Shown here: positions 54,210-63,517 of the stretch, piece after piece
Position numbering within the stretch: the stretch's first letter is position 1
Layout of the letters: every line of letters begins with the position of its first letter
Origin: an uncultured Tateyamaria sp.
GTDB taxonomy: Bacteria; Pseudomonadota; Alphaproteobacteria; Rhodobacterales; Rhodobacteraceae
Reading direction: 5' to 3'
DNA length: 64,000 nt
Assembly (NCBI RefSeq): GCF_947487805.1
Contig: NZ_CANKXW010000001.1
Span: 62,001 to 126,000 of the forward strand
Position numbers and translations under genes: made by a program
Notes under the pieces: generated by a model
The model's database searches: none
What the model was told of the DNA's origin: nothing
Seen by the model: only the letters and a program-made list of their open reading frames with translations

Positions 54210-54965
54210 TCACGTCGCATAGGTCGACCCTTCCTCGTCCAGGATCGCCTTGAGCTCCGCCAGATGGCGTTCGTCCTGTTCGGGATAATCCTCGATCTCC
54301 TGTGCCGTCTGCGCGGCCACGTCATGCGGGATCAGGCGCAGCGGCTTGCCGGTCTGCAACGCCAGCAGATAGGTCTGGCACGCCCGCTCGAAATAAAACA
54401 TCCGGTTGAAGGTTTCGGCTACAGTGTCGCCCACGACCATGATGCCGTGATTGCCCATCACCATCACCTTCTTGCGCGGATCGTCAAACAGCCGGGCACA
54501 GCGCTCGCCCTCTTCCTCAAAGGCCAGCCCGCCGTAATTGTCATCGACCACCACCCGTTCATAGAACATGCAGCCGTTCTGATCGACCGGGGGCAGCGTG
54601 CTGTCGGCCAGCGCGGCCAGCGCCGTGGCATAGGGCGAATGCACATGCATCGCACAGCGCGCGTGGGCACAGTGCCGGTGCATCCCGCCATGCAGCCCCC
54701 AGGCCGTGGGGTCGGGCGCGTTCGGCCCCTCCATGCTGGCGGGGTCATTGGCGTCCACGACGATCAGGTCCGACGCCTTGATGCGCGAGAAATGCATCTG
54801 GTTCGGGTTCATCAGGAACTTGGTCCCGTCGTCATTGATGGCGAGGGAAAAGTGGTTGGCCACGGCCTCGTGCATGTTCAGCCGGACGGTCCAGCGGAAC
54901 GCCGCGGCAAGGTCCACGCGCTCCAGCCAGTGATCCATGTTCGGGCGCAGTTCTGTGACGGTCAT
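54210..54965 (-). CDS. Class II aldolase/adducin-family protein
   Basis: 251 residues. Zinc ligands are seen in CAMHVHSPYATAL (HxH) and a later His (VMGNHGIMVVGD); a catalytic Glu lies in MNPNQMHFSR to the KASDLIVVD region typical of fuculose aldolase-like proteins. ATG 54965 follows GGGAGACGCCAC. It is cotranscribed with the sulfatase. Actual reaction may be aldol cleavage, epimerisation or decarboxylation in this family. Confidence 0.87.
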   Translation of the reverse strand: MTVTELRPNMDHWLERVDLAAAFRWTVRLNMHEAVANHFSLAINDDGTKFLMNPNQMHFSRIKASDLIVVDANDPASMEGPNAPDPTAWGLHGGMHRHCAHARCAMHVHSPYATALAALADSTLPPVDQNGCMFYERVVVDDNYGGLAFEEEGERCARLFDDPRKKVMVMGNHGIMVVGDTVAETFNRMFYFERACQTYLLALQTGKPLRLIPHDVAAQTAQEIEDYPEQDERHLAELKAILDEEGSTYAT

Positions 54966-55114
54966 GTGGCGTCTCCCTTTGGCTTTGACTCAAAGCGTGC
55001 ATGAGGTCGCCCGCCCAGATCAACTCAAAAGGCTGTTCTGGCCGCGACATTTCTCGAGGGTCTGGCGTTTACATGGGTTGTCGGGGTTGCGGACGGTGCT
55101 GCCTTTTGCGGCGG

Positions 55115-55151
55115 TTGAGCCAATGCCCGCTGCCGGGAGGCGGGCACTCAA
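55115..55151. terminator. Hairpin in the aldolase/GNAT intergenic region
   Basis: TTGAG-N4-TGCCCGC and GCGGGCA-CTCAA form a two-part stem of 12 bp with a 4-base bulge and 9-base loop. No T tract. It may end the GNAT transcript on the minus strand. Confidence 0.35.
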
Positions 55152-55188
55152 GTGAAGCCGAAATGACCCGGGTTCGAAGTGAAAACCA

Positions 55189-55635
55189 TCACGTGTTCAG
55201 TTGGTAGGTTACCCAGCTACTCTTCGTTGCATGCCGATCATACACTGACCTGGCCCGATAATTGGTCTCAGAGGTCATCCAGCGAACCACATCCAGGCCT
55301 TGTTCCTTGGCATATTTGCCGACCGAAGCGATCAACTGATCGACAACACCCTGTCCGCGCGCTGACGGCGAGACGAACATGTCGTCGATGTAAGCCCCTT
55401 TGGTGGCGGGCATCGGGCGTTCATACTCTCTAAAATGCACGAAACCGATGACCTCGCCCCCGTCATTTTCGGCGATGAAGCACGTTGTTTGCGCCGTTTT
55501 GTCGTGTATCCAACCCCAAACCCTGTCTCTCATCTCAGCGGTTTGCTGATCTCCGCCAAACGCGCAGTAGGCCTCAAACAGGGTATCCCATTCCTGTCGA
55601 TCACGCTCTGCTGCTGGCCGGACTTTTACTGACAT
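55189..55635 (-). CDS. GNAT-family N-acetyltransferase
   Basis: 148 residues. Acetyl-CoA motif A is IDDMFVSPSARGQGVVDQLI near residue 82 (Q/RxxGxG/A form). Ends with YDRHATKSSWVTYQL, common in GNATs that act on small amines. ATG 55635 chosen for the GGTGGAG site; the frame is open to 55692. Substrate unknown. Its base composition is lower in GC than its neighbours, which may mean acquisition. Confidence 0.83.
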   Translation of the reverse strand: MSVKVRPAAERDRQEWDTLFEAYCAFGGDQQTAEMRDRVWGWIHDKTAQTTCFIAENDGGEVIGFVHFREYERPMPATKGAYIDDMFVSPSARGQGVVDQLIASVGKYAKEQGLDVVRWMTSETNYRARSVYDRHATKSSWVTYQLNT

Positions 55636-55780
55636 CTCCACCTCGAGTTCCTTTTCCAAAGTGAAATTCCGCCACATCTCGACAGATCGCAAGAGATGGA
55701 CAGTCTGAAATTGTCGATGCGCACGGCGTTAAGCTCTTTGGCTTCACACCCGCCTGTCGCCGCTCAGTCATGGCGCAATG

Positions 55781-56206
55781 TCAGGCATCCTTGCCCCGCG
55801 ACGGCACCCAGGCATAGCCGTTGTCGCAGAGGATATAGGCCTCGCGCAGGCCGTGGGGTTTGTCGGTGGGCGCTTGCAGGATCGTGGCCCCGTGGGCCGT
55901 GGCGCGGGCCACTGCCTCTTCGGGATCTGTGTCATAGAGCCGGATTTCGATGCCGCCGCCGCGTGGCGGGTTCTCGGGCAAGAGGCCCAGCAGCGGGTTG
56001 GCGTGGTAGGTGCCGTCGCTGTGCAGCTGAAACACCTGATCGCCATAGGCCATGATCGCGAAATCCGCCGTGGGCTGGTGGGCGCGCATGTCGAACAGGG
56101 CCTTCAGAAAGGCCACCTGCGCGCCGACGTCGCGCACCAGCAGGTTCAACCCGATCCCGCGCAGGCCGCGGCCAAAACTGTCTGCGTCTATGCTGTCATA
56201 ATCCAT
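55781..56206 (-). CDS. VOC (glyoxalase/dioxygenase fold) protein
   Basis: 141 residues made of two beta-alpha-beta-beta-beta units: GIGLNLLVRDVGAQVAFLKA at the start and GIEIRLYDTDPEEAVARATAHGA in the second half. Possible metal ligands (FQLHSDG, and an acidic end) are not conclusive. Start ATG 56206; a GTG at 56221 is possible. Function unknown. Confidence 0.8.
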   Translation of the reverse strand: MDYDSIDADSFGRGLRGIGLNLLVRDVGAQVAFLKALFDMRAHQPTADFAIMAYGDQVFQLHSDGTYHANPLLGLLPENPPRGGGIEIRLYDTDPEEAVARATAHGATILQAPTDKPHGLREAYILCDNGYAWVPSRGKDA

Positions 56207-56237
56207 GGGGCGACCGTTCACGCCCGGCGCCTGTCCG

Positions 56238-57218
56238 TCAAGTCAGAAGCGCCATGAGCGCCCGTTCGGACTGGCGCAGGCCTGTGGGGGTGTCCGGCAC
56301 CTTGGGCCGCTGCGACGTGCCGGCAAGGGCGATGACCTGCGGGTGGATATAGCTGTTGCGCGCGATCGTGGGCGTGTTGTGCAGCGCGCTGGCGGCGGCC
56401 TCGGCCATGTCGGTGATGCGCACGGGCTCCGGGCTGGCCAACTGGGCCGCGAGGGCGGCGGCGGATCCGTTCCAGGTGCGGAACGTCTTGGCCGTCAGCC
56501 CGTCGTGGTCGGTGACCTCGCGCAGCCAGCGGTTGACCTGTTCCGGCCCCAGTTGGCGCAGGGTGCCCGCGTCGTCGTGGTACTGCATCAGCGCGCCGCC
56601 GGGCAGGTCGTCCATCTTGTCCAGGGCGCGCATCAGCGTCCGGTCGTTCAGCCGCTTGCGCACGCGCTGGCCACCCTTGGCCCTGTAGTCGAGGCGGATC
56701 ACATTGCCATCAAGGCGCAGGTGCCGCCCGCGCAGGGTGGTGGCACCGTATGTCTTGTTGTCCGCGGCATAGTCCGGCGTGCCCACCCGCAGCGACGCGC
56801 GGTCGATCAGGCGCAGGGCGGCGGCAATGGCGAACTCCTCGTCGCCGCGCGCTGCGGTCAGGGCGGCGTGCACGCGCCTGCGGATTGCAGGCAGGCGCGC
56901 GCCGAACCGGGCCAGATCGTCGAACTTGTTCCGGGCGCGAAAGGCGCTGTAGTCGGGGTGATAGCGGTACTGCTTGCGGGTGCGCGCATCATAGCCCGTG
57001 GCCAGCAGGTGCCCGTTCGCGCGCGGGCTGATCCACACCTTGTCATAGGCGGGCGGCACGGCCAGCGCCTCGATCCGCTTGCGCTCTGCGGTTTGGTCGA
57101 TGCGGGTGCCGTCGGGGGCCAGATAGGTAAACCCGCGCCCCGCACGCTTGCGCGTGATGCCGGGCCGGTCGTCCGGGTACCAGATCAGGCCGTCGGGTAT
57201 ATCGGTGGCGTCCATCAT
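56238..57218 (-). CDS. DNA topoisomerase IB
   Basis: 326 residues, poxvirus-like bacterial type IB topoisomerase that relaxes supercoils by a 3'-phosphotyrosine. RRRxGRGFxY-like start (KRAGRGFTYLAPDG), RKQYRYHPDYSAFR, KTFRTWNGSAAA, and the nucleophile Tyr290 in ARNSYIHPQV are all seen. ATG 57218 chosen; an upstream in-frame ATG at 57269 would add 17 atypical residues. Divergent from ade. Confidence 0.92.
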   Translation of the reverse strand: MMDATDIPDGLIWYPDDRPGITRKRAGRGFTYLAPDGTRIDQTAERKRIEALAVPPAYDKVWISPRANGHLLATGYDARTRKQYRYHPDYSAFRARNKFDDLARFGARLPAIRRRVHAALTAARGDEEFAIAAALRLIDRASLRVGTPDYAADNKTYGATTLRGRHLRLDGNVIRLDYRAKGGQRVRKRLNDRTLMRALDKMDDLPGGALMQYHDDAGTLRQLGPEQVNRWLREVTDHDGLTAKTFRTWNGSAAALAAQLASPEPVRITDMAEAAASALHNTPTIARNSYIHPQVIALAGTSQRPKVPDTPTGLRQSERALMALLT

Positions 57219-57309
57219 CCTGTGCAACGCGGGCGGGGCCACGGCGGTTCCCTGCCCGTGCCTGCGCAATTGCGCTTGCAGCCTCTGGGGCGTGGTGAAA
57301 TATTAGGGG

Positions 57310-59124
57310 ATGGAACATGACCTTTCTCCCCCCCCGTTTCCGTCGTGGCCCGATGTTGCCCCCGATCTTGTGAATGTCGCCGCAGGCCGCGCGCCCGCCG
57401 ATACGGTCATTCATGGCGGCATATGGGTGAACGTGCACACGCGCGAGGCGTTGCCGGGCCATGATATCGCGATCCGTCACGGGCGCATCGCCTGTGTCCT
57501 GCCAGATGCCAGCGCGCAGATCGGCCCCGAGACAGAGGTGATCGAGGCGCGGGGGCGGTACATGATCCCCGGCCTGTGCGACGGGCATATGCACATCGAA
57601 TCGGGCATGCTGACGCCCGCGGAATTTGCCGCCGCCGTGATCCCGCATGGCACGACCACCATGTTCACCGACCCCCACGAGATTGCGAATGTTCTGGGCC
57701 TCGACGGTGTGCGCCTGATGCACGATGAGGCGCTGATGCAGCCGGTGAACATCTGGACCCAGATGCCGTCCTGCGCCCCCTCGGCGCCGGGGATGGAGAC
57801 AACCGGGTTCGAGATCAGCGCCGAGGACGTGGCCGAGGCGATGGGCTGGCCCGGTATCATCGGTCTGGGCGAGATGATGAACTTTCCCGGCATGGCCGCC
57901 GCCGATCCCCAGATGCTGGCCGAGGTCGCGGCGACACAGCGCGCGGGCAAGACGGTGGGCGGGCACTATGCCTCGCCCGATCTTGGCCCCGATTTTGCGG
58001 CCTATGTGGCGGGTGGTCCGGCGGATGATCACGAAGGCACCTGCGAGGCCGACGCCATCGCCCGGATGCGGCAGGGCATGCGGTCGATGATCCGGCTGGG
58101 CAGCGCGTGGTACGATGTCGAAACGCAGATCACCGCGATCACCGAACAGGGGCTGGATCCGCGCAACATGATCCTGTGCACCGATGACTGCCATTCCGGC
58201 ACGCTGGTTAATGACGGGCATATGAACCGTGTGGTGCGGCACGCCATCGACTGCGGCTGTGACCCGCTGGTGGCGTTGCAGATGGCGACGATCAACACCG
58301 CCACCCATTTCGGGCTGGAGCGCGAGATCGGGTCGCTGACACCCGGACGCCGGGCGGATGTCATCCTGACCTCGGACCTGCGGACGCTGCCGATTGAACA
58401 TGTGATCGCACGCGGCCGGACGGTGGCGATGGACGGGGCGCTGACGGTGGACTGCCCGCACCTCGACTGGCCCGCCAAGGCGCGTCAGACGGTGAACATG
58501 GGCGCACCCAAGACCGCCGCGGATTTCGAGATCGCAGCCCCCGCAGGGCGCAATTCGGTCACCGCCAACGTGATCGGCGTGGTCGAGAACCAGGCCCCGA
58601 CCAAGGCGCTGAAACGCGACATGCCGGTCACTGACGGCAAGGTCGAACCGCATGGCGACACCTGCCAGATCGCGCTGGTCGAACGGCACCGGGCGACCGG
58701 TGGCGTGACCAATGCGCTGGTGTCAGGCTTCGGTTACACCGGGCGGATGGCCATGGCCTCGACCGTGGCACATGACAGCCACCACATGATCGTCGTGGGC
58801 ACCGACCGCGCCCAGATGGCGCTGGCCGCCAACCGGCTGGCCGAGGTGGGCGGCGGGATCACGATCTTCCGCGATGGAGAAGAACTGGCCCTGGTCGAAC
58901 TGCCGATTGCGGGGCTGATGTCCGACAGTCCGGCCCGCGACGTGGCCGCCAAGGCCGACAATATGGTCGCGGCGATGATCGCCTGCGGCTGTACCCTGAA
59001 CAACGCGTATATGCAGCATTCGCTGCTGGCCCTCGTGGTCATCCCCGAACTTCGGATTTCAGATCTGGGGCTGGTGGATGTGCGTACCTTTGAATTCTTA
59101 CCCGTACTTGAGCCAACAACATGA
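57310..59124 (+). CDS. ade: Adenine deaminase
   Basis: 604 residues, amidohydrolase superfamily; adenine to hypoxanthine and ammonia. Metal site HMHIESGMLTPAEFA near residue 95, TDPHEIANVLG near 118 and ILCTDDCHSGTLVNDGHMN near 288. The Ade C-terminal domain (VALVVIPELRISDLGLVDV) is intact. Its stop overlaps the amn start by 4 bases, making a two-step AMP salvage operon. Confidence 0.95.
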   Translation: MEHDLSPPPFPSWPDVAPDLVNVAAGRAPADTVIHGGIWVNVHTREALPGHDIAIRHGRIACVLPDASAQIGPETEVIEARGRYMIPGLCDGHMHIESGMLTPAEFAAAVIPHGTTTMFTDPHEIANVLGLDGVRLMHDEALMQPVNIWTQMPSCAPSAPGMETTGFEISAEDVAEAMGWPGIIGLGEMMNFPGMAAADPQMLAEVAATQRAGKTVGGHYASPDLGPDFAAYVAGGPADDHEGTCEADAIARMRQGMRSMIRLGSAWYDVETQITAITEQGLDPRNMILCTDDCHSGTLVNDGHMNRVVRHAIDCGCDPLVALQMATINTATHFGLEREIGSLTPGRRADVILTSDLRTLPIEHVIARGRTVAMDGALTVDCPHLDWPAKARQTVNMGAPKTAADFEIAAPAGRNSVTANVIGVVENQAPTKALKRDMPVTDGKVEPHGDTCQIALVERHRATGGVTNALVSGFGYTGRMAMASTVAHDSHHMIVVGTDRAQMALAANRLAEVGGGITIFRDGEELALVELPIAGLMSDSPARDVAAKADNMVAAMIACGCTLNNAYMQHSLLALVVIPELRISDLGLVDVRTFEFLPVLEPTT

Positions 59125-60581
59125 AAATAATGACACCTGACCACAGGCCGCACCAATCCTTTGACGATGCCAAGGCCGCCGTGGCCCTTTTGACCGCCCT
59201 TTATGCCGAGGCATCCGATCACCTGAACACGCATTTCCGCAAGGCGATGGAGGACGGCGCCCCCGATGGGCGTGTGCGGGCCTTTTACCCCGAGATCCGG
59301 TTCACCACGTCAAGCTATGCGCAGGTGGACACCCGCCTCAGCTTTGGCCACGTGTCGACGCCGGGCACCTATGCCGCGACCATCACCCGCCCGGACCTGT
59401 TCGAGCATTACCTCGTCCAGCAGATCGGCCTGTTGATCACCAATCACGGCCAGCCGGTCGAGATCGGGTTTTCCGACACGCCGATGCCGGTGCATTTCGC
59501 CGTGGCCAATGACGACAGCATCTCCGTGCCCCAGCAGGGGGCGGCGGAGTTCCCGCTGCGCGACGTGTTCGACGTGCCGGACCTGAGCAATACCAACGAC
59601 GACATCGTCAACGGCACTTACGAGCCCGCCAACGGCGTGCACCCGCTGGCCCCGTTCACGGCCCAGCGCATCGACTATTCGCTGGCGCGGCTGGCGCATT
59701 ATACGGCGACCGACCCGTCGCATTTCCAGAACCACGTGCTGTTCACCAACTACCAGTTCTACGTCTCGGAATTCGAGGCCTATGCCCGGTCACGGCTGGA
59801 TGATCCGGACAGCGGTTACACGTCTTTCGTGTCCACCGGCAATGCCGAGATCACCAGCGGTGACGCGGTCCTGCCCGAAACGGCCAAGATGCCGCAAATG
59901 CCGACCTACCACCTCAAGCGCGCGGATGGGTCGGGGATCACGCTGGTCAATATCGGCGTGGGCCCCTCAAACGCCAAGACGGCGACGGACCACATCGCAG
60001 TGCTGCGCCCACATGCGTGGCTGATGGTCGGGCACTGTGCGGGCCTGCGCAACTCTCAGGCGCTGGGTGATTTCGTGCTGGCCCACGGATACCTGCGCGA
60101 GGATCACGTGCTGGACAACGACCTGCCGCCATGGGTGCCGATCCCGGCGCTGGCCGAGATCCAGATCGCGCTGGAGGAGGCGGTGGCCGAGGTCACCGCG
60201 CTGAAGGGATACGAGCTGAAGCGGATCATGCGGACGGGCACCGTGGCCACCCATGACGACCGCAACTGGGAACTGCGCGACCAGCGCGGCCCGGTGCAGC
60301 GCCTGTCGCAATCGCGCGCCATCGCGCTGGACATGGAAAGCGCCACGATCGCCGCCAACGGCTACCGGTTCCGGGTGCCTTACGGCACGCTCCTGTGTGT
60401 CTCTGACAAACCGCTGCACGGCGAATTGAAGCTGCCGGGCATGGCGTCGAACTTCTACAAGGAGCAGGTCGCGCGGCACCTGATGATCGGTATTCGCGCG
60501 ATGGAGCACCTGCGCAAGATGCCGCTGGAACGCATCCACAGCAGGAAATTGCGGTCCTTTGACGAGACGGCATTCCTGTAA
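59121..60581 (+). CDS. amn: AMP nucleosidase
   Basis: 486 residues; splits AMP to adenine and ribose 5-phosphate. The C-terminal nucleoside-phosphorylase-like domain shows VNIGVGPSNAKTATDHIAVL, GHCAGLRNSQALGDFVLAHG and ALDMESATIAANGYRF; the N-terminal Amn domain precedes it. Supplies adenine for the adenine deaminase encoded just upstream, an AMP-to-hypoxanthine route that bypasses AMP deaminase. Confidence 0.95.
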   Translation: MKIMTPDHRPHQSFDDAKAAVALLTALYAEASDHLNTHFRKAMEDGAPDGRVRAFYPEIRFTTSSYAQVDTRLSFGHVSTPGTYAATITRPDLFEHYLVQQIGLLITNHGQPVEIGFSDTPMPVHFAVANDDSISVPQQGAAEFPLRDVFDVPDLSNTNDDIVNGTYEPANGVHPLAPFTAQRIDYSLARLAHYTATDPSHFQNHVLFTNYQFYVSEFEAYARSRLDDPDSGYTSFVSTGNAEITSGDAVLPETAKMPQMPTYHLKRADGSGITLVNIGVGPSNAKTATDHIAVLRPHAWLMVGHCAGLRNSQALGDFVLAHGYLREDHVLDNDLPPWVPIPALAEIQIALEEAVAEVTALKGYELKRIMRTGTVATHDDRNWELRDQRGPVQRLSQSRAIALDMESATIAANGYRFRVPYGTLLCVSDKPLHGELKLPGMASNFYKEQVARHLMIGIRAMEHLRKMPLERIHSRKLRSFDETAFL

Positions 60582-60658
60582 CGCAGGGGCAACCGGCCCA
60601 TTCCCCGCTGAAAACCGCCGAAAACGCCTGTTTTTCCCTTGCCATGGGCCACTATTCG

Positions 60659-60688
60659 TTGTGTGTTCGCACAACATTCCGTTACACT
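60659..60688 (+). promoter_or_regulatory. Promoter and palindrome upstream of the HU gene
   Basis: TTGTGT (60659-60664) and TACACT (60683-60688) are 18 bases apart. The -35 region lies inside the dyad TTGTG-N6-CACAA (60659-60674), a possible regulator site. Confidence 0.5.
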
Positions 60689-60734
60689 GCGGAACAGAGG
60701 CCCAAGAACTCGGGCAGACGAAGGAGACCAGAAA

Positions 60735-61022
60735 ATGGCAAAACCAATGACAAAAACCCAACTCGTCGCCGCGCTGGCCGAAGAAATGGGGACAGACAAG
60801 AAAGCCGCAGGCGGCGCGCTGGACGCGATCTGCGGGCTGATCACCAAGGAAGTTTCGGGCGGCGGCGCAGTCACTCTGCCCGGCGTTGGCAAGATCTACT
60901 GCCGCGAGCGTCCCGAGCGCATGGTGCGCAACCCTGCCACCGGTGAGCAGTTCAAGAAAGAGGCGGACAAGGTCGTCAAGATGACCATCGCCAAGGCGCT
61001 GAAAGACAGCGTGAACGGCTAA
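60735..61022 (+). CDS. HU-family DNA-binding protein
   Basis: 95 residues. MTKTQLVAALAEEMGTDKKAA, TLPGVGKIYCRERPERMVRNPATGE and the flexible-arm RNPATGE signature identify HU/IHF-type architecture; it lacks the Pro-rich IHF-specific parts, so HU-like. ATG 60735 follows AAGGAGACC. Has its own promoter and a strong terminator. Confidence 0.92.
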   Translation: MAKPMTKTQLVAALAEEMGTDKKAAGGALDAICGLITKEVSGGGAVTLPGVGKIYCRERPERMVRNPATGEQFKKEADKVVKMTIAKALKDSVNG

Positions 61023-61043
61023 GTCCCCTGCGGACACCGTTTG

Positions 61044-61072
61044 AAAGGGTCGCCCGACGGGGCGGCCCTTTT
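61044..61072 (+). terminator. Rho-independent terminator after the HU gene
   Basis: AAAGGGTCGCCC-GACGG-GGCGGCCCTTTT: a 12-bp stem with one mismatch and a T tract, 21 bases after the stop codon. Confidence 0.88.
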
Positions 61073-61077
61073 GCGTT

Positions 61078-62445
61078 TCAGCCGTCGTAGACCGTGGCGC
61101 TGTCGCCCAGATAGTTGTCCCAGGCGAACCAATAGCTGATATGCCCCGCGACGCGCGGCAGCGATGCACCGTCCGGCCCCAGCAACGCGGTTTCGGTCAC
61201 GCGCCACTCGGCGCCGGCCTCATCGCGCAGCCGCCCGCCCGCGGGGGCAAACCGGTGGTCCTTGCGTTCATAGGCGCGCACGCTGCGGGTGGCGGGATCG
61301 CCCACCAGCAACAGCGCCGTGTCCGCGATGGCGTCGTTGATCACCGGCATCCCCTCGAACGCGTTGAGCGGCCAGGCGCGCGCGGCACCGAACTGGCGGA
61401 TGGCAAAGACGTAATCCTTTTGCTGGTGCGTGCCCTGATCCACCTGCGCCGGGAACATCAGGTCAGGCGAGGCGAAATAGTCATTGTAGACAACGCCCGA
61501 CCCGTAATCGCGCCGGTGCCCGGTCTCGAGGCTCAGGACACGGGTGTCGGGGTTGGCGGCGGTCCAGTTGTCCCATGTGGTGATGACCACGGGCCGCTGC
61601 CTGAGTTCGATGCCGCTGTCGACCAGCGGGCCGACCACGGGCTTGCCCGTCCACTGGTTCCAGAGCGAGTTTGTCTCGCGGTCGAACATCAGCTTGTTGG
61701 ACCGGTAAAGGAACCCGGACGACCCAAAAACCAGCGGTGCGGCACGTCCCGGCACATCCGTCTCGAACAGGATGCCCGAACCGCAGAGCGTGCAATAGGC
61801 CAGCGCCACGGGCACCCCGCCGATGACCTCGTTGAACATCTCGTGCCAGCCCATGATCCGCAGCGGATAGGCCCGCACATCGCCGTTGATCGACACGCCG
61901 AACACAAGATCGTCGCCGCGCATGTAATCGGCCTGCGCCGCCGTGATCAGGTCGGGATTGTCCAGCGACGGGATGCCGTCCTTGACCACGCCACCCCACG
62001 TGATCTCCTCCAGCCGGATGCGCATCCGGTCGGGCTGGATGTATTCGGTGCGCAGGAATTCATCGAAATTCTCGTCGATGCGCAACATCAGTTCGCGTTT
62101 GAAGGCGGGAAAGTCGGCATGCGGTTTGATCTGGGGGTTCTTCTCCTGCCAGAGCATCCAGGCAAACCAGTCGGTAAAGTAATCCTCGCCCGTGACCGCC
62201 TGAAGGGTTTCGGCGATCTGCGGCCCCCTTGACCGGGAAAAGCGCAGCGCGTTGATCAGGCTGGCGGCCACGTCCGGGTTGCCGCGCGTGCGCATCATCT
62301 CCATCGCGGCGTTGAACTCGCTGGTGGGTGCCGACAGCGGCGCGCGCATCGCGTCGAGCATCGAAATTTCCTGGGCCAGTGCGGTGCGGGGCAGGGCCAG
62401 CCCGGACAGGGCAAGGCCCCCAAAGGCGCGTCGTGACAGATCCAT
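61078..62445 (-). CDS. Exported DUF3179-family protein
   Basis: 455 residues. A twin-arginine signal is at the start (MDLSRRAFGGLALSGLALP to TALAQ at about 25). The DUF3179 core shows VFGVSINGDVRAYPLRIMGW, ALAYCTLCGSGILFE, SGFLYRSNKLMFDRET and SLWNQWTG. The CTLC pair suggests metal or redox chemistry; no function is established. Stands alone, convergent with HU. Confidence 0.88.
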   Translation of the reverse strand: MDLSRRAFGGLALSGLALPRTALAQEISMLDAMRAPLSAPTSEFNAAMEMMRTRGNPDVAASLINALRFSRSRGPQIAETLQAVTGEDYFTDWFAWMLWQEKNPQIKPHADFPAFKRELMLRIDENFDEFLRTEYIQPDRMRIRLEEITWGGVVKDGIPSLDNPDLITAAQADYMRGDDLVFGVSINGDVRAYPLRIMGWHEMFNEVIGGVPVALAYCTLCGSGILFETDVPGRAAPLVFGSSGFLYRSNKLMFDRETNSLWNQWTGKPVVGPLVDSGIELRQRPVVITTWDNWTAANPDTRVLSLETGHRRDYGSGVVYNDYFASPDLMFPAQVDQGTHQQKDYVFAIRQFGAARAWPLNAFEGMPVINDAIADTALLLVGDPATRSVRAYERKDHRFAPAGGRLRDEAGAEWRVTETALLGPDGASLPRVAGHISYWFAWDNYLGDSATVYDG

Positions 62446-62574
62446 GGGTCATCCTCCTGTGCTGCCTATGTGCACCTTAGCGCGTTCACATGCACCCAAC
62501 AGACGCGTGAACGCCCGCTTGCATCCCGGATCGTTTTGCCAGAACACTCCGCCCGAAGGAAAAAGGCCAGACCG

Positions 62575-63444
62575 ATGGACATCCGCGCAATCTTGATGGG
62601 GCTGAGTTTTGCGCTGATCTGGTCGTCGGCGTTCACTTCCGCGCGCATCATCGTCACCCATGCCCCGCCGCTGGCGGCGTCCTCGCTGCGGTTCCTGATC
62701 GCGGGGATCATCGGGGTCGCGGTGGCGCGGGCGCTGGGCCAGTCGTGGCGTCTGACCCGCGACCAGTGGCGCGCGACGCTGATCTTTGGCCTGTGCCAGA
62801 ACGCGATCTATCTGGGCCTGAATTTCGTCGCCATGCAGACCATCGAGGCGTCGCTGGCCTCCATCATCGCGTCCACCATGCCGCTGATGGTGGCCTTTGC
62901 CGGGTGGGTCGTGTTCCGCGACCGGCTGCCGCTGCTGGGGGTGGTCGGGCTGGTGCTGGGGATCGGCGGTGTCGTCGTGATCATGTCGGCGCGGCTTGAG
63001 GCCGGTGTCGACGTGCGCGGCATCGCCATGTGCGTGATCGCCGCCGTGGCGTTGACCGTCGCGACCCTGTCGATGCGCACCATGTCGTCGGGGGGCAACC
63101 TGATGATGGTCGTGGGATTGCAGATGTTCGTGGGCGCGGGCGTGCTGGGCGTGGTGTCGGCGCTGACCGAAACGATCCAGGTGACGGTCACGCCCGTTTT
63201 CCTCGTGGCCTTTGCCTATACCGTGCTGGTGCCGGGTCTGGTGGCGACGTGGATCTGGTTTGCGCTGGTGGCGCGGATCGGGCCGACCAAGGCGGCGACA
63301 TTCCACTTTCTCAACCCGTTTTTCGGTGTGGCCATCGCCGCGCTGCTGCTGGGTGAACGTCTGGGCCCGCTGGACGTGATCGGCGTCGTCGTGATTGCGG
63401 CGGGCATTCTTGCGGTGCAATTGTCACGACAGGCCAAAACCTGA
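62575..63444 (+). CDS. EamA/DMT-family transporter
   Basis: 289 residues, ten membrane segments in two EamA repeats (GLSFALIWSSAFTSARII near residue 9; TKAATFHFLNPFFGVAIAALL near residue 241). ATG 62575 follows AAGGAAAAAGG. Not closely alike the EamA protein at 40873. Substrate unknown. Confidence 0.87.
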   Translation: MDIRAILMGLSFALIWSSAFTSARIIVTHAPPLAASSLRFLIAGIIGVAVARALGQSWRLTRDQWRATLIFGLCQNAIYLGLNFVAMQTIEASLASIIASTMPLMVAFAGWVVFRDRLPLLGVVGLVLGIGGVVVIMSARLEAGVDVRGIAMCVIAAVALTVATLSMRTMSSGGNLMMVVGLQMFVGAGVLGVVSALTETIQVTVTPVFLVAFAYTVLVPGLVATWIWFALVARIGPTKAATFHFLNPFFGVAIAALLLGERLGPLDVIGVVVIAAGILAVQLSRQAKT

Positions 63445-63517
63445 CGCTGCCCCCTTGCGCGGGCGCGCACGCGCCATATTCTGCCGCGTGATTTCATTCC
63501 AGTACCCGGAGCCGTCG

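Noticed and set aside
55115-55151. CRISPR-like or attachment repeat near the GNAT gene
   Set aside because: Only one hairpin copy is present; no direct repeats or integrase gene nearby.
57043-58689. 548-codon open frame on the minus strand
   Set aside because: Antisense to ade and overlapping topoisomerase IB; no recognisable motif.
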